Below are positions 1-12,983 of a DNA stretch of 64,000 nucleotides, one piece after another. Each line of letters starts with the position of its first letter. The first letter of the stretch is position 1. The notes beneath the pieces are model-generated. The model worked only from the letters and a program-made list of their open reading frames with translations, searched no databases and was not told where the DNA came from. The stretch is from Ricordea florida (taxonomy: Eukaryota; Cnidaria; Anthozoa; Corallimorpharia; Ricordeidae). The translations under genes and the position numbers were made by a program. The DNA is taken from contig OX453287.1 in the NCBI GenBank assembly GCA_949710005.1, positions 3,216,305 to 3,280,304 on the forward strand. Reading direction: 5' to 3'.

Positions 1-2155
1 GTATCCGATTTACTTTAAAGCCCACTTGATGTATAGCATGATGGTTTTTCGAAACACATAAATGGTTTCATTTTAAACTGACATGGACTTCAGTAACTAT
101 TTGAATCCAATGTTTATGTAGGGAGCATAGCATAGCTTAAATGTCTACTTTTGGTGGTATCTTGTCATGGTTTTGTCAATGCCATTTTCGGGGGCATTGT
201 CAAACCACCAACATATATCATGCAATATGTCTGTAACTGTTAAGCATGTATGGCAACATTTAATACATGTTTTGAGCATAATTTGTATGTAATTTAGTTT
301 TAAATAATGGATGGCATGTCTGTAATACCCAATGACAATATTCATGTCATATATTGGTTTGCCACTTTCGGAGGCACATCATCGCTTCAAGATTTGTATG
401 GAATTATCAGATGACACACCTGCTTTCATCATGTCTGACTGACTGCCAATTTTCGAGGGCAGTGTCTGCTTTTGTGCTTAGTTGTGCCCATTTTCGGGGG
501 CGATTTTCATTTTTTTTTTGTTGCCTTGACACCTACAACTTTTTTGGATTGCTGCTGGGCTTACTGAGATGCTGAATCTTCATCTTGCACAAATGCAGCT
601 TTTTTCATCAGTCCAATGTCCTTTTTTGATGCTGCTGCAGCTCAGACAAATAGAAGGTTACAAACATCGAACAATGGAGGTGAGTCTGATATTAAAATTA
701 TAAGCTGTCATGATCATGAACATCCAGCTTTTAGCTAAAATAACAATAATGGTCTAACTGTAAGCTAACATTAATACAAAATTACGGTAAACCGATTGTG
801 AAATCAGCTTCCTGTGCTCTAAGACTAACCAAACTCATATTAAGAGTCTTATGCCAAATGTTTTACATGTTTGCGTGAACTTTTAAGGGCTTTAAAAATA
901 AAAAAAGCCAAATAATCAGCTGACTTAACATGCTAAGCTGAAGGATTATAACTGGTTGTTAAATCAGTTTGCTCTGCAAGTTACATTTAACATCAGGCAG
1001 ATTTTAATTGACTTCCAATCCCTCAATGACTGCTAGGTCAATTAAAGTGTCTAGGTCTGCTTTTTTTTGAAGTTTTTATTTTTTAGAGTGCTATAGATGT
1101 AGGCCACCTTCGTGATTTGCTGCAACCAGCAGAAGAGAATGGAAATCACAAATATAGCTGAACCAAGTAATGAAATCCAGTGCTCCCAGCAACTAACAAG
1201 CTCCTCGTAGGTTTAACCATAACAGTCGGGTCTTAAAAAGGGGTGCAAGAGGCATGGAATAAATCATCATCATGATCAGAAAAGACAACCATTATGGCTA
1301 ATATCCACCCTAGAAGCTGGCACACAGAGGAGCTGTACGGTATGTCCACTTCCAACCTGAAGGGAGTTCAGCAGCTAGACACCAACAGATGTGCTATAGA
1401 ACAGACAAGCAGTCATGGTTAGCAAGATGACAACCATCATTAGGTACATGTACTACACTTTTTTTAAAGAATAATGTTGGACAGTTATATACAAAAGGTT
1501 TTGTAGGGTAGCTGGTTGTGATGTTACTTGCATAACCTCCTCTTCTCAAGCAAAGTAAGAATTACATAGATCCTTTCAGCTAGGATTAATTATATTTTTA
1601 GTAATTTCAATATCGATTTTGTTGTTATATAGTTCTAATGCTTTACTTATTTCGATTCCTAGCTTTATACTTTCACTGTAAATGAACTCAAAAACTAAAA
1701 AAATTAATACCTCAAGGTTGGCTGGTTGTTTATGCTGTAAAGCGCTTAAGTTACTGGTAATACGTATTGCTAAATTATGTGATAACAGATGCACAACTAC
1801 TTCACACTTGTAATAATTATCTATGTCACACAGTTATCTTTTTGTCTCTTATCAGCAACCAAACAGGGCAGCTGTCCGTGATGTTAGCACCAGTCAGTCA
1901 TGCCAGAAATGAGGACCATCTGCAGCTGCTAGTAAGATGACAATGACTTAAGCAACAAACATGGAATTAAACCACAATCTACAGATAAGTAACCTTCAAT
2001 TATGCACCTTGTACTTTATTGTTTAAATATAGTCATAACTTGTACTTTCCAAATGAATCAATTAGCAATTACTGTACAAATTGAAAACTTCAGTTTGCAT
2101 TTAAGTCCACCTTAATGGAAGCATCCATATATAAATACTTATTATCATTGTTATC
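1..2155. other. Intergenic DNA, no supported gene
   Basis: No open frame here exceeds 73 codons and none resembles a protein I recognise. The first 500 bases carry a short motif of the type TTTCGGGGGC repeated several times (about 186, 366, 451 and 492) without a regular period. A GT donor-like site follows an ATG near 674, but no acceptor or continuing frame supports an exon. I see nothing else definite. Confidence 0.5.
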
Positions 2156-2159
2156 ATCA

Positions 2160-2565
2160 TTATTTCCTCTGCCAATGCAATGAGTACGTTTTCACCGGCA
2201 TTTGTTTCTTTGTATGTTAGCAGCCTAGCGTCCACATCGCTCAACCAATCATCACCAAACTTGGTCAAAACATTGGCTATGGTTTAACTTAGAACTTATT
2301 TAATTTTGGAGTATCTAGGTCAAAGGTCAAGGTCACGGAAAATGATTTTCACTGCCCTTAGATGTACTCACTCAACCAGAACAGAGCTGTTTCCATGAGC
2401 CCTACTCACTGCTCCTTGCGTATAATCACTCAACCAGATTATTCCCTGGAAGTATGCTGTAGCACTTTTAAAATGGTGGGCACTGGCAGAGGTCTGCGCT
2501 CTTGGAGTGCTCTTGTTACTAGTATTAATGTTTGTTATTTTATTTTACTTTCATCATTCAGCTGA
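2160..2565. repeat. Dispersed-repeat-like segment with a triple AGGTCA block
   Basis: The stretch contains three AGGTCA hexamers in one orientation at 2317-2322, 2324-2329 and 2330-2335, i.e. a DR1 followed by a DR0. This is the core half-site arrangement of nuclear hormone receptors, but similar GGTCAAAGGTCAAGGTCA strings are also part of common invertebrate repeats, so a repeat origin is the safer reading. The sequence CACTCAACCAGA recurs nearby (about 2371 and 2428), which fits degenerate repetition. Confidence 0.35.
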
Positions 2566-2569
2566 CCAG

Positions 2570-4135
2570 TAACATAGTTAATGAACTAACAGTAATTTAA
2601 TATAACAACAGGATGACTGGTTGTTAAATCATATTCCTGGACTTAATTACCATGCCTATATAATGGTTTAGTTGCTGCATATTCTATTTTGAGTTTTTTA
2701 ATATTATTTTAAGCATAGTAAAACTAATAATCACCTTACAGTAATCTCACACTAATGACAGAATGACTGGTTGTTAAATCAGTTCACCCAAAATCTGTAA
2801 GTAATCTTGACCACTTTTAATTATTCAAGCTTAATGTTTGTTTATTTTTGTTTCTCAGCAAATACTTACATTGTTTTTTTAAATATTGCTGACAAAAGGG
2901 AACGGCCGATTTTGTAGCAATATTGTTAATGTATTGAATGGTTTTGAGACTAACAATTTCCTTGTTATAGTAAGAATACACAGAATATATACATATGGAG
3001 ACAGATCATGATTAGCAGATGGACTGAGTGACTGAAAAGAGTCAACAACTTGATAAAGTACATGCAGGTTTCATCAGCAATCTATCAGCAACCAGGTGGC
3101 AGCACATAGTCTAGTAATAGCCACAAGGATTCAGCACTGATGTGGGATTTCTTGTTCTGGTGTGGCATTTCTGATGTATGGTTGCCTCTTTTTGGAAAAA
3201 GGAATCAATTCTTCAAACATAGAAGAGATGTCAAGAAGAGGAAAAAGATGTGAGGCAGCTCAGGCTGAAAGAGTGAATGCTGAAGGAGATTAGGAAAGAC
3301 TGGGCCATAGCAGATGACAACTGAAAAAAAAAACAATGGTCTGAGGCAACTGGAGAGCTCTGATGGGAAACTAAACCTTTGTGAAAAGAAGAGGTCAGGG
3401 TAGAGTAAGATGTTTTCCACAGTTTTTAAAAATTGAGGGGGAAAAGGCAGGCAAAGCAACAGCTGGGACAACAGCATTGAGGCAGAAGAAAAAAATTAAG
3501 TTGCCCACAAGGAAATGGCACCAGCTTGAAACAGTTGGAGAACCCTGATAGGGACATTGGACGACAAAAGAGGAATTAAGGTCAGGAAAAGGGATTCTCC
3601 AAATTTACATAAGACATTGTGAAAAGGAAGAGCAGTGGGACAGACCAAAGAACAAAAACAAAAACCACACTGAGATAGATTTAAAACAATTGACCAGGCT
3701 GTACCAGGGAACAAATGGTGAGGATGTCTGCAAATCTCTGAACGATTATTGCCAATTTTTCTATATTTATTCCTCTCTCAATGGACCATTAAGATGCAAG
3801 AATCTCTGAAAGATCCATATCTTATCATAAAAGTCAGTGAAATGCTTCATCGATTTTCTTGTATTCTTCTGTGGATCTCTAAGCAAAGAGTGAGCATGTT
3901 GGTTTTGCTGTTTGTGCCTACATACCTGCAGAGAACATAGTTTTGTCATCATTCTTTCCAATTTCTCCCACAATTACTACTCTATGCTATGGGCACTTTG
4001 TTTCTCACTTCCATCACTTTTTGTCAATCAGATCACTCACTTTTTCAATATCTTCTATAATTTCTGATGAAGTGTTCTAAACTACACTCATGTCCATCTG
4101 TTTTCATTTTCTGTCTTCAGTTTTGTAGATCTCCG
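2570..4135. other. Intergenic DNA with degenerate purine-rich repeats
   Basis: The segment 3190-3720 is rich in A and G on the + strand and contains two related copies of a unit with the pattern GTTGGAGAACCCTGA and CTGGAGAGCTCTGATG, each followed by a block AGAGG..TCAGG. The two minus-strand frames of 72 and 90 codons it leaves open are biased in Leu, Ser and Phe, as expected of such sequence, and I do not regard them as genes. Confidence 0.4.
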
Positions 4136-4139
4136 CATT

Positions 4140-5365
4140 CAGGTTTAGGACAAGGTGTTGTCTATTCTTTTGCAGAAGGGATTAACTTTTTTTTTTTTTT
4201 GACAACATAATACCTGGGCTGAAGGGATTTTTGAATCACCACTGCTGGGGAGCTCCTGCCTGGTATCCAAACTTTGTCACCTGGATACAATTCTATTGTA
4301 CTGATGTTTGATGGCGTTTATTGTAATTTTCGGCTTGTGGATGTTTGTCCGCTCTCTCAGTCTTTTGCAGCTGTTCAAAGTTAGGCAGCTTGTGAGTTAA
4401 TTTCTCAGGTGCCACTGGGAGTGTTGAGCATAGCTTTCTTCTCTGGGTTGCAACCATTTTCCAGTTGGGGTGGATCTGTATGAAAGTAGTGCCAAGTATG
4501 GATCTTCTGACTTGATGATCAAGTCTTTGGCAGTCTTGACAACTCTTTCCACCTCACCGTTACTGTTACTCACTGTTACGTCTTGCCATTGTGGTAGAAC
4601 AGGTCAGTGGCTACCTTTTACCATGGTCTTTATGGCAGAGGAGTTGGTATCATGGGCTCTGCATGGTTCTTTTGGCAATTTTCCTTTATCTTTTGGTGGT
4701 CTCCTCTTTTTGTCTCAAATGTGGTTAATTTTTCCATCTTTGCCATCTCCTTTAAGGGATTTTGTGATGTTCTTTCACCAGCTGCAAAGACTTTGCTTGT
4801 TTTACAGCTTTATTGAGTGTGAGTGTAAATTCATCTTGCATAATTAAGCTTTTGTGACAACATGGTGTTATGAATGCCAGCAACGATGTGGTCTTGTATT
4901 AATTCTTCTTTAAGGGTTCCAAACTGGCAGGTCTCCACAAGTTCACACCGGATTTTGATGAAATCGATCAGTGACTCTTGTTCGGCTTCAACTCATTTTA
5001 TAAATCGACCTTGTTCAAAGATACAATAACATGCATTTCTGTGACCCAAAAAGTGTGTTGTGAAACATCCTCTTACAGTCTTGTAAACTCGTTTGTCTTC
5101 AGTGAGTTGAAAGCTCCTGAAGATTTTGCTCACATTTCCACCCATAGCGTAGACCAACATGTTTATCTGGACCTTCTGGTCTTCTTTGTTGAGGCCAGCA
5201 GCAATGCGATAGCATGCAAAACGTTTAATCTATTGTTTCCACTCCTCTGGTTTCTTTGAATCCAATTTATCTGGCAAAGGAATTTGTGATGATACCATTT
5301 CTTCCCCAATGACTCTTCGTTGATGCTATTGGCAAGAATTACCTTCATTTTCCGATGCAAGGGTT
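4140..5365 (-). pseudogene. Degenerate Ty3/gypsy-type retroelement remnant (gag joined to integrase)
   Basis: Read on the minus strand, the part from about 5350 to 4840 translates in pieces into a gag-like capsid stretch, with a P-E-E-W start, an internal C-x-F-E-x-x-R-F block and a D-x-I-V-A-G-I block near its end. Several in-frame stops break it. From about 4830 to 4140 follow integrase-like pieces, including P-W-x-K-V-A-T-D-L-F and N-G-E-V-E-R-V-V-K with S-Y-R-S-T-P. Protease, reverse transcriptase and RNase H, which should lie between gag and integrase, are missing, and the middle of the integrase core is also missing. I see no flanking LTR. This is an old, internally deleted copy; family assignment is from recalled motif similarity. 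Confidence 0.6.
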
Positions 5366-5514
5366 GAGTTCCACTCCTGACACTATGTAAGGTTTTAATT
5401 CAACCCACCACATGTTAAGTGATTTCACCATACACATGTATCTATGTAAGTGAATATGATACCTTAACATGTCACATGTTAATCACTAACCATACAATCT
5501 TCACTTGTCAGTAA

Positions 5515-7265
5515 AATTCAGTTGGATGATGTCCAGTCTTCAGTAATATCCAGTCTCCGGTAATAACTGGTCTTCACTAATATCCGGTCTAAAGAAATAT
5601 CAGGTCTTCAGTAATATCCGGTCTTCAGTAATACCCGGTCTTCAGTAATATCCAGTGTCCTGTAATATCCAGTCTAAAGAAATTTCCGGTCTTCAGTAAT
5701 ATCCAGTCTCCAGTAATATCCGGTCTAACGAAATATCCGCGGTCTTCAGTAATATCCGGACTTCAATAATATCCGGTCTTCAATAATATCCAGCATCCTG
5801 TAATATACAGTCTAAAGAAATATCCGGTCTTCAGTAATATCCGGTCTTCAGTAATATCCAGTCTCCAGTAATATCTGGTCTTCACTAATATCTGGTCTAA
5901 AGAAATATCAGGTCTTCTGTAATATCCAGTCTTCAGTAATATCCAGTGTCCTGTAATATATGGTCTAAAGAAATATCCGGTCTTCAATAATATCCGGTCT
6001 ACAGTAATATGTGGTCTTCACTAATATCCGGTCTAAAGAAATATCAGGTCTTCAGTAATATCCAGTCTTCAGTAATATCCAGTGTCCTGTAATATATGGT
6101 CTAAAGGAATATCCGGTCTTCAATAATATCCGGTCTTCAGTAATATCCAGTGTCCTGTAATATATAGTCTAAAGAAATATCCGTTCTTCAATAATATCTG
6201 GTCTTCAATAATATCCGGTCTCCACTAATATCCGGTCTAAAGAAATAATTACTGTATCTGGTCTTTAGTAATGTCTGATCTTCAGTAATGTCCGATCTTC
6301 AGTAATGTCCGACCTTCAGTAATGTCCGATCTGCAGTAATGTCCGACCTTCAATAATATTCAGAATTCAGTAATATTTGTTCTTCAGTATTATTCTGTCT
6401 TTGGTAATATTCGGTATTCAGTAATATCCAGTCTTCAGTAATATTGGGGTCTTCAGTATTTTTCGGTCTTAAGTACTAGCTATCCTGTCTTTAGTAATAT
6501 TCATCCTTTAGCAATACTTGGTCTTAGTGATATTTGGCCTTCAGTAATATTCAGTCTTCAGTATTATTTGGTCTTCGGTAATATTCACTTTTTAGTAAAA
6601 TCCGGTCCAAAGTAATATCCCGTCTTTAGCCATATCCTGTCTAAAGAAATAATTACTGTATCTGGTCTTTAGTAATGTCTGATCTTCAGTAATGTCCGAT
6701 CTTCAGTAATGTCCGACCTTCAGTAATGTCCGATCTGCAGTAATGTCCGACCTTCAGTAATATTCAGAATTCAGTAATATTTGTTCTTCAGTATTATTCT
6801 GTCTTTGGTAATATTCGGTATTCAGTAATATCCAGTCTTCAGTAATATTGGGGTCTTCAGTATTTTTCGGTCTTAAGTACTAGCTATCCTGTCTTTAGTA
6901 ATATTCATCCTTTAGCAATACTTGGTCTTAGTGATATTTGGCCTTCAGTAATATTCAGTCTTCAGTATTATTTGGTCTTCGGTAATATTCACTTTTTAGT
7001 AAAATCCGGTCCAAAGTAATATCCCGTCTTTAGCCATATCCTGTCTTTGGTAACGGCTGGTCGTTAGAGGCATCCTGTCTTAAGAAATATGTGGCCTTCA
7101 GTAACATTCGGCCTTTCTTAATATTCCATCTTCAGTCATATAGATGTGTGGCCTTCACAAATATTTGGTCTTGGTAATAGCAAACCTTATGTAATTTCAG
7201 GTCCTTACTCATATTAAGACTTCAGTAATATCCAGTCTTCAGGGATATTCATCTTCAGTGCTATT
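5515..7265. repeat. Minisatellite of about 17-bp units
   Basis: About 100 tandem units follow the pattern TATCCGGTCTTCAGTAA, with drift to TATCCAGTCTAAAGAAA and, further right, to GTCCGATCTTCAGTAAT. The AAAGAAATAT variant returns every few units, so there is a higher-order periodicity on top of the 17-bp one. Because 17 is not a multiple of three, the frames that stay open across it (for example 5763-5987 on the minus strand) are periodic artefacts. No spacers of constant length with unrelated sequence are present, so it is not a CRISPR-like array. Confidence 0.9.
6238..7045. repeat. Recent 404-bp tandem duplication inside the minisatellite
   Basis: The block starting AGAAATAATTACTGTATCTG at 6241 recurs at 6645, giving a period of 404 bases. 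Both copies run through the same series of degenerate units, including the otherwise unique string AAGTACTAGCTATCCTG, and end with TAGCCATATCCTGTCT. I see only isolated differences between them (for example CAATAATATT against CAGTAATATT), so the duplication is much younger than the 17-bp array it lies in. Confidence 0.85.
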
Positions 7266-7735
7266 TGGTCTGAAATGCACAGCTGCCCCTCCTTTCTGAT
7301 CTCTGTACCTCATCTGATTTTGTGTATCCTGCTGTATACTCCAGATAGATTCACAATTATCTTTCCCTTTGCCATCACTTCCTTTGTCTCATTTATGCTT
7401 TGCAAAAACCTTTTTTTCATTCAATTCACCTTCTCAACACTCTATTCAGTTCACCTTCTCTTTGCCACTTGCAAATCGCTTGGTATTCCTGTTGTCTTGA
7501 ACACCTATTCCACTTTCTTCAATCCCGTCCTGATAACTAGTTCAAAAGACCTTATTATAAGGTCTGATACCTAATGTGAACTCAACCAACCCCTCCTGAC
7601 TGAGAACAATGGAAAAGCTGTTGATGTTACTGTTGTGTGGTTAATTAATGACCTTGATCTGGATTGAGACAAATAGAAGGTGGCAAGAGTCACTTGGCTT
7701 GGATATTTGAAGCTATGTTCAACTTTTCAACTGAG

Positions 7736-9110
7736 GTTTAAAATGGAAGGTAAGGAAAAGGGAAGTGTGTGAAGACTAGGACAGGTGAATATACAGTGTA
7801 GCATGGGTGAGGGACAAAAGTAAGCACTGACAGTGTTACAGACTTTGATTGGGTGTAAGAGGAAAGTGAAGAAAGTACACCCAAAAACAGTACTGTATAA
7901 TTATGGAGATAGAAAGAATAAAGGAGTGCACTGTGAGTGTAATGGGTTGGAGGCATAAGGAGAAAGAATACAACCAAAAATGTTGAAGGGAAAAAGAAAG
8001 ACGTGTCATGTTACATTCTTGGATTGGAGGGAAGAGAAAAGAGAAGAACAGCAAAACCTCAAACAATATGGGAGACAGAGGAGTGTTACGTCACATGTTT
8101 GAATTGGAGGTAAGTGGAAAGAGAAGAATATAACAAGCAAAAGCAGTATAGGGAGAAAAAAAGGAGCATTTTGTGACAGCACTGGATTGGAGATAACAGA
8201 AAAGGAAAAAGCAGTAAAACCAAAACTAGTATGGTGGGACAGAAAGGGGAATTGTGATGTAGCCATGGATTACATGTAGGAAGAAACAGAAGAATAGGAC
8301 AGGCAAACACAGTATGGGCGAAGAATATAGGGAGGATCACTGAGTTACAGTCATGGAGCAATGGGTTTAAAGAAATAAGAAGATGGAAAGATGCACCGTG
8401 GTACAATCTTGGATCAGAAATTAAAGAAAAGAGGAGAATACATGGTAACCGAGAAACAACGTGAAGAATGAAGGACAGATGAAAAAAGGAGAAAATGAGG
8501 GGAGCAATAAAACAGCACTGTGTTAGAGCCTAGGATCAGAAATCAGAGGAAATGGAACAATAGAATTAACAGAACAACAAAGAGAAAGAGCAATAATTGT
8601 GTTGCAAAATGCAGATGAAGTGAAGGATTAAGAAGAAGAGAAAAACAAGTTAACCATAAACTGCATCTGGAGAAACAGAGGGAAGCAATGTCTTGTATAA
8701 CATTAAAAAAAAGACTGAGAAGACAGAAAAGAAGAATGATCATAAACAGCTTTGGGATGACCAAAAAGAGAACTGTGTTACAGCACTGAAGAGTAGGATA
8801 GTGTGAAAAACAGGATGGAAAGGAAGGGAAGGTAAGGGGGAGGGGGGGCAGAAGCACAGTAATAAAGATAAAAAGGTAAAAAAGAAGAGAAGAACAGGAA
8901 GGGCAAAGGGAACAACTCCAAAGCTGAATTAGAGTGAAAGATTCAGGGAAAGAGAAGAACAGGTCAAACAAAACCAGCATGGAGGAAGGACACAGAATCG
9001 CTGCATTACAGCATTAGAGTGAACAATAGAAGGTAAAAGAAGAGCAGGAAGACCAACAACATACTGTGTAGAAGAGGAAGACCTGAGCCCTACCAAGAAA
9101 AAGTACATTG
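7736..9110. repeat. Purine-rich strand-asymmetric tract with degenerate repeats
   Basis: For about 1.35 kb the + strand is dominated by A and G, with loosely repeated phrases such as GGATTGGAG, GAGAAGAA and ACAGTATGG spaced roughly 60-120 bases apart. Overlapping minus-strand frames of 76-145 codons are made of Phe, Leu, Ser, Cys and Pro only, which is what the complement of such a tract yields in any frame. I therefore call it a degenerate satellite or unstable purine tract, not a gene cluster. Confidence 0.7.
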
Positions 9111-12100
9111 GTGTGCATGATCTTCAGTTAATAAAATGACTTTTGAACTGATGATCTGCAGAGACTAAAGTAGTGATAACCTGCCTATGATCCAACCAAC
9201 CTGAGTCCCTCAACAATCAAGTCTTTATTAACAAAGACAAGCCACACATCAGGTGCTGTAGACTACTCCTTTTTAATTAACTGGGATGTTAATTCTAATA
9301 ATTTCTGGCAGGCTGAGAAACTGTAAAAATGGCAATTCTGGGTGGGAAGTTTCACAGTTTAATTTTTGGCAGGACCAGTTAAACATGGGTGATATAAGCA
9401 GTTACAGGATCAAAATTAGAAGCGTTTACATGTATGTGTTCCAGTGTGTATTCTTTTGATGCTTAGGATGCTTGCACAACCATGACCACGTAAACCTTTA
9501 CCAGGAAGAAACAATCTTTGCTGGCAAATAGCCAGTGAAGAATTACAGACAACGGTAAAGAGGTAATTAAGGCATCATTTACTGTATGGTAGCAATCCCC
9601 TCAGTGCCTGTGACAAATCTGGCATCCTTTACCATCAGAAAATTGTAACTCCCCAGAAGAGAACCACCAGAGCAGATACTGGACTTCACACTGTTGATTT
9701 GCAGCCCCAGTTCACCTGTCCTGACAACCTCACCAAGGTAAAACTAATTGCTGTAACAGCAGTAAAATATTGCAGAGTGGGATTAATGAGTTCCACTCCA
9801 AACTCTTGCATGATAGTGTTCCTAATGACTTTTCATATATATCCTTGTTCAAATACGTTGCCTTTAATCAGCCATTCCAGAAAAAAATCTAACTTTCTGT
9901 TTGCATGGCCTAGTGTACTAGTTCCCAAACATGGTTAATTAAAAGTTACAAGGCAAGACAGAACACTAAGATTACTCTTTTGGGTTGCCTGAAGTCATTT
10001 CTCTTTATAACAGATCCTGTGTACTTTATTTAACAGCATGCAGTCATACAGAAGATTAAAATCAGAAACACAGCTACATGTACTCTGCAGCCTTAATTTG
10101 CAACCACAGGGCAAAAGCTACAGAACAAGATGACATGGAGATGCAGAGCTAGCTTGCAGCTAATAGACACCTGTCAACAAGCAAGTCCACAGTGAATAAC
10201 TCATGGATGAGACTTGTTACAGCTGATCTAGAAACCAACCGAGAACTGAGCTGTATTTGCCATCGAGTCATTTGTGTCAATTATAAGTAAGAAGTTCAAG
10301 ACTACAATAATATAATTTGCATTGAGCTGCTAAGAAGTGACCTTAATTGCCTTAGTTAGAAACGCCATAATTATAATCATGGTGTAATCTACTAAGTACT
10401 CCGTAGTTCAATGTCTTTGATGTTATTGAAATTAGTTTATCAAATGTAATTTAATTAGTCAGGTGAGTGGTTACAGCCTAATGTAGAGTGTATATATGGT
10501 CATGTTTGCCCCTCAAAAGTCTGTCATGGGAATGTTGATAGCTATATAGGCTGTCAGTCTGATGGTTGTGTATGGTGGGGTGGTGCTGGGTTTTGGACGG
10601 CCATTGGTAGTTTCTTGATTGGAGTGGTTGATGGTGGTGGCGGTGGTAGTTGTTGCTGGATTGCTGGTAAGGCATTTGTGAGAAGGGTTGCTGTCTTTGA
10701 AGGTCCCAAGGCAATTGGCTGACTCAATATCAGCATTTCCTATTGACTTACTCTTGAGGGAGTGATTGTTGATCACCATAAAACCTTAAATTTCCTCCAT
10801 TTGACTGTCATTCAATTTGGTGTATTAAGGACTACTGGAAAGAGGCTTGTATATCACTTGGAATGTTCTTGCCATATCTGGACTAGCACTAATACAGTTA
10901 TTTAGAACTATTTTTAAGGTAGTCAAAATATTTCAGAGTACATAGTCCATTGTAGGTTTAATAGTTAAACAGGGGACTAGCAGGCCAAAAATACAAACTG
11001 ATCTTAAAGCCTGAATAATCCAAAAAAAAATTCTATTTTCTTGTTGACAAGAGTACAGTACAGCTGTGAAGGAGTGCAGGAGGTCATATTAAAATAAAAA
11101 TTAATACTGGTTAACTCATTGAAAAAAAAAACTTAAATATAACTGAGAATCCCTTTAATAATAACAAAAAATCTCATAAAGTTCTACTTGCAACAATCAA
11201 AACACTAAATATTGTTAAAATATGGAATAACTTTGTAATTAATTAACATAAATGTCATCCTTTACTGCTTCACAGCATAAATTACATTGAGTGATTAATT
11301 TTAAAGAATTGGCTTCGAGATCATTTTTTGACTCCTTTCTTTAGTTCAGTTTGTATGAAAGTGCCACTTTATAATTCTTAGACTGTATTCTGTAGTATGG
11401 TTGGTGTGATATCTGCAGATTTTTACCGACCAAATTAAATGTAGATGTAGATTCTGTACAGTATCACAGAGTATCCAGTGCTAGTCCTAGTGAAGGCTGA
11501 AGTAGAACTATCTGTTATGTGTAATAAAAAGGGTTAGTTTGACCAAACGCCATCAAAATTGGAAAATATATAAATCTGCTATGGCAATTTGATCACAAAA
11601 TGTCATTTCTGATGATCAACGCCATTATTCTTCTGTGGACACAAGATACAACAAGGCCTGGGCCTTTTTCCTGAGCATCATTGAAGTTATTTAGGGTTAG
11701 GAGTTTATTATTAGTTTTAAGCTGATGCCAAAAGCTATTTTTTTGTGTAAAATAAATTATTCTCCATGCATGAGACTGTCAAGCCCAGTAGGATGGGTAT
11801 GGAGCTTGGGCCATGGTTCCTACCCAGATTTCCTGTCATGTTTTTCCCCCATGGGTTTTTTATGACAGGTTTTTTCTGGCCTCTGTATCACCACAGCAGT
11901 GGTTGCCCAGCTATATAACTAGGAAACATACATGTGCATGCAACAGCACATAATTGAATGTAGTGAATTTTTTAATTTGGATTTAGCACTGATCATTCTA
12001 GAAGTTGCTTCATGGGTTCATTATTGGTATAATCATAAATGATTAACAAGACAAGTACAGTACTTAACCTTGACATCCCATAACCTGAGAATATACCAGT

Positions 12101-12270
12101 GAATGGAATGAATGCATGTGTTTTCATTGTCTCAAGCTCTCATCAACTTACATATACGTGGAGGCTTTATCAGTATAGGAGGTAGGGGTGGTTCTGCAAG
12201 GGAACACAGCAAATATGCTAATTGAGACAGTTTATGGTAAGTGGTTAACAGGGCAGAAGAGATAGACTGC
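9111..12270. other. Intergenic DNA, no supported gene
   Basis: No convincing exon is visible. The part 10555-10660 is a G/T-rich run with GGTGGTGGC-type microsatellite; its minus-strand His, Pro, Thr and Gln-rich frames are by-products. A possible short exon ending CTCACCAAG before GTAAAA at about 9738 has no partner that I can identify. Confidence 0.4.
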
Positions 12271-12497
12271 AGGGGCCGGTTGTTCGAATGTTGGTTAGCG
12301 CCAATCCAGGGTTAAATTTTAACCTGGGTTTCCTTTCCTCTTGCTTAAAAGCTTTTTCCCCAATAACGTTCTCGATTTTTTTCAGAGCATGCAATTATCA
12401 AATTGTATTCAAAAACATTATACTGATGTGCTTGTTAAGCATCTCATATCTGCATTTAAATTTCGCGCTAGCCCTGCTTCGAACAACCCAGCCCAGG
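12271..12497. mobile_element. MITE of about 227 bp with GGTTGTTCGAA termini
   Basis: The left end GGGGCCGGTTGTTCGAA and the right end TTCGAACAACCCAGCCCAG are near-perfect inverted repeats (one indel, one substitution). The interior has no coding capacity and includes a short palindrome (TTAAATTTTAA) near its left end. Size and structure fit a non-autonomous DNA transposon. I do not see a clear target duplication. Confidence 0.6.
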
Positions 12498-12609
12498 AGC
12501 AAACACTAGCTACAACAGAAGGGTAGGTAATGACCCACATCACTTCATAAACCTTTGGCAATCTGATTTTGTCCCAAAAAAAGAAGTAATAAATAAAACA
12601 ACTTGTATG

Positions 12610-12885
12610 CACGGGTGTAGCTAGGGGGGAATGACCCCCCCCCCCCCCACTCCCTTTTGTGAGACAATTGTTTTATGTCCCTAGAATTCAGGCACGGATC
12701 CAAAGAATCAATATTAATCGACAATAAATCTTTGCCAGTGCTAGGTAGTTCAATTTAATAAAACATGTTGTGGATGTCAACATGCCAATCTGGTTAGTAC
12801 CCTGGTTGTGACACTGTGTGGACTCCCCTTCATATATTCCTTATTATAACCCCTTATATTAATTACATCCAAGCTATGCCCCTGG
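12610..12885. repeat. Short TIR element, GGGGCGTAGCYAGG family, copy 1
   Basis: The ends CACGGGTGTAGCTAGG and CCAAGCTATGCCCCTGG form an imperfect inverted repeat matching the ends of the elements at 12984-13149 and 18419-18686. The interior starts with a poly-C run and has no open frame. This copy is the most diverged of the three. Confidence 0.5.
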
Positions 12886-12983
12886 TATGAGTTTCCTATT
12901 AATAACAAGGAAATGCAGTGAATTTAAGGATAATAGCATCTGATCCTGGGTTTTTGATGCAATATAAATTAATGCTCTTATCT

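Noticed and set aside
5515-7265. CRISPR-like regular array
   Set aside because: Adjacent 17-bp units without unique spacers; a minisatellite in eukaryotic DNA.
7738-8980. Overlapping minus-strand frames of 76-145 codons
   Set aside because: They consist almost only of Phe, Leu, Ser, Cys, Pro and Thr and mirror a purine-rich + strand; several frames are open at once, as expected of composition and not of genes.
10478-10779. Three overlapping His/Pro/Thr-rich minus-strand frames
   Set aside because: Generated by a GGTGGTGGC microsatellite; no splice or motif support.
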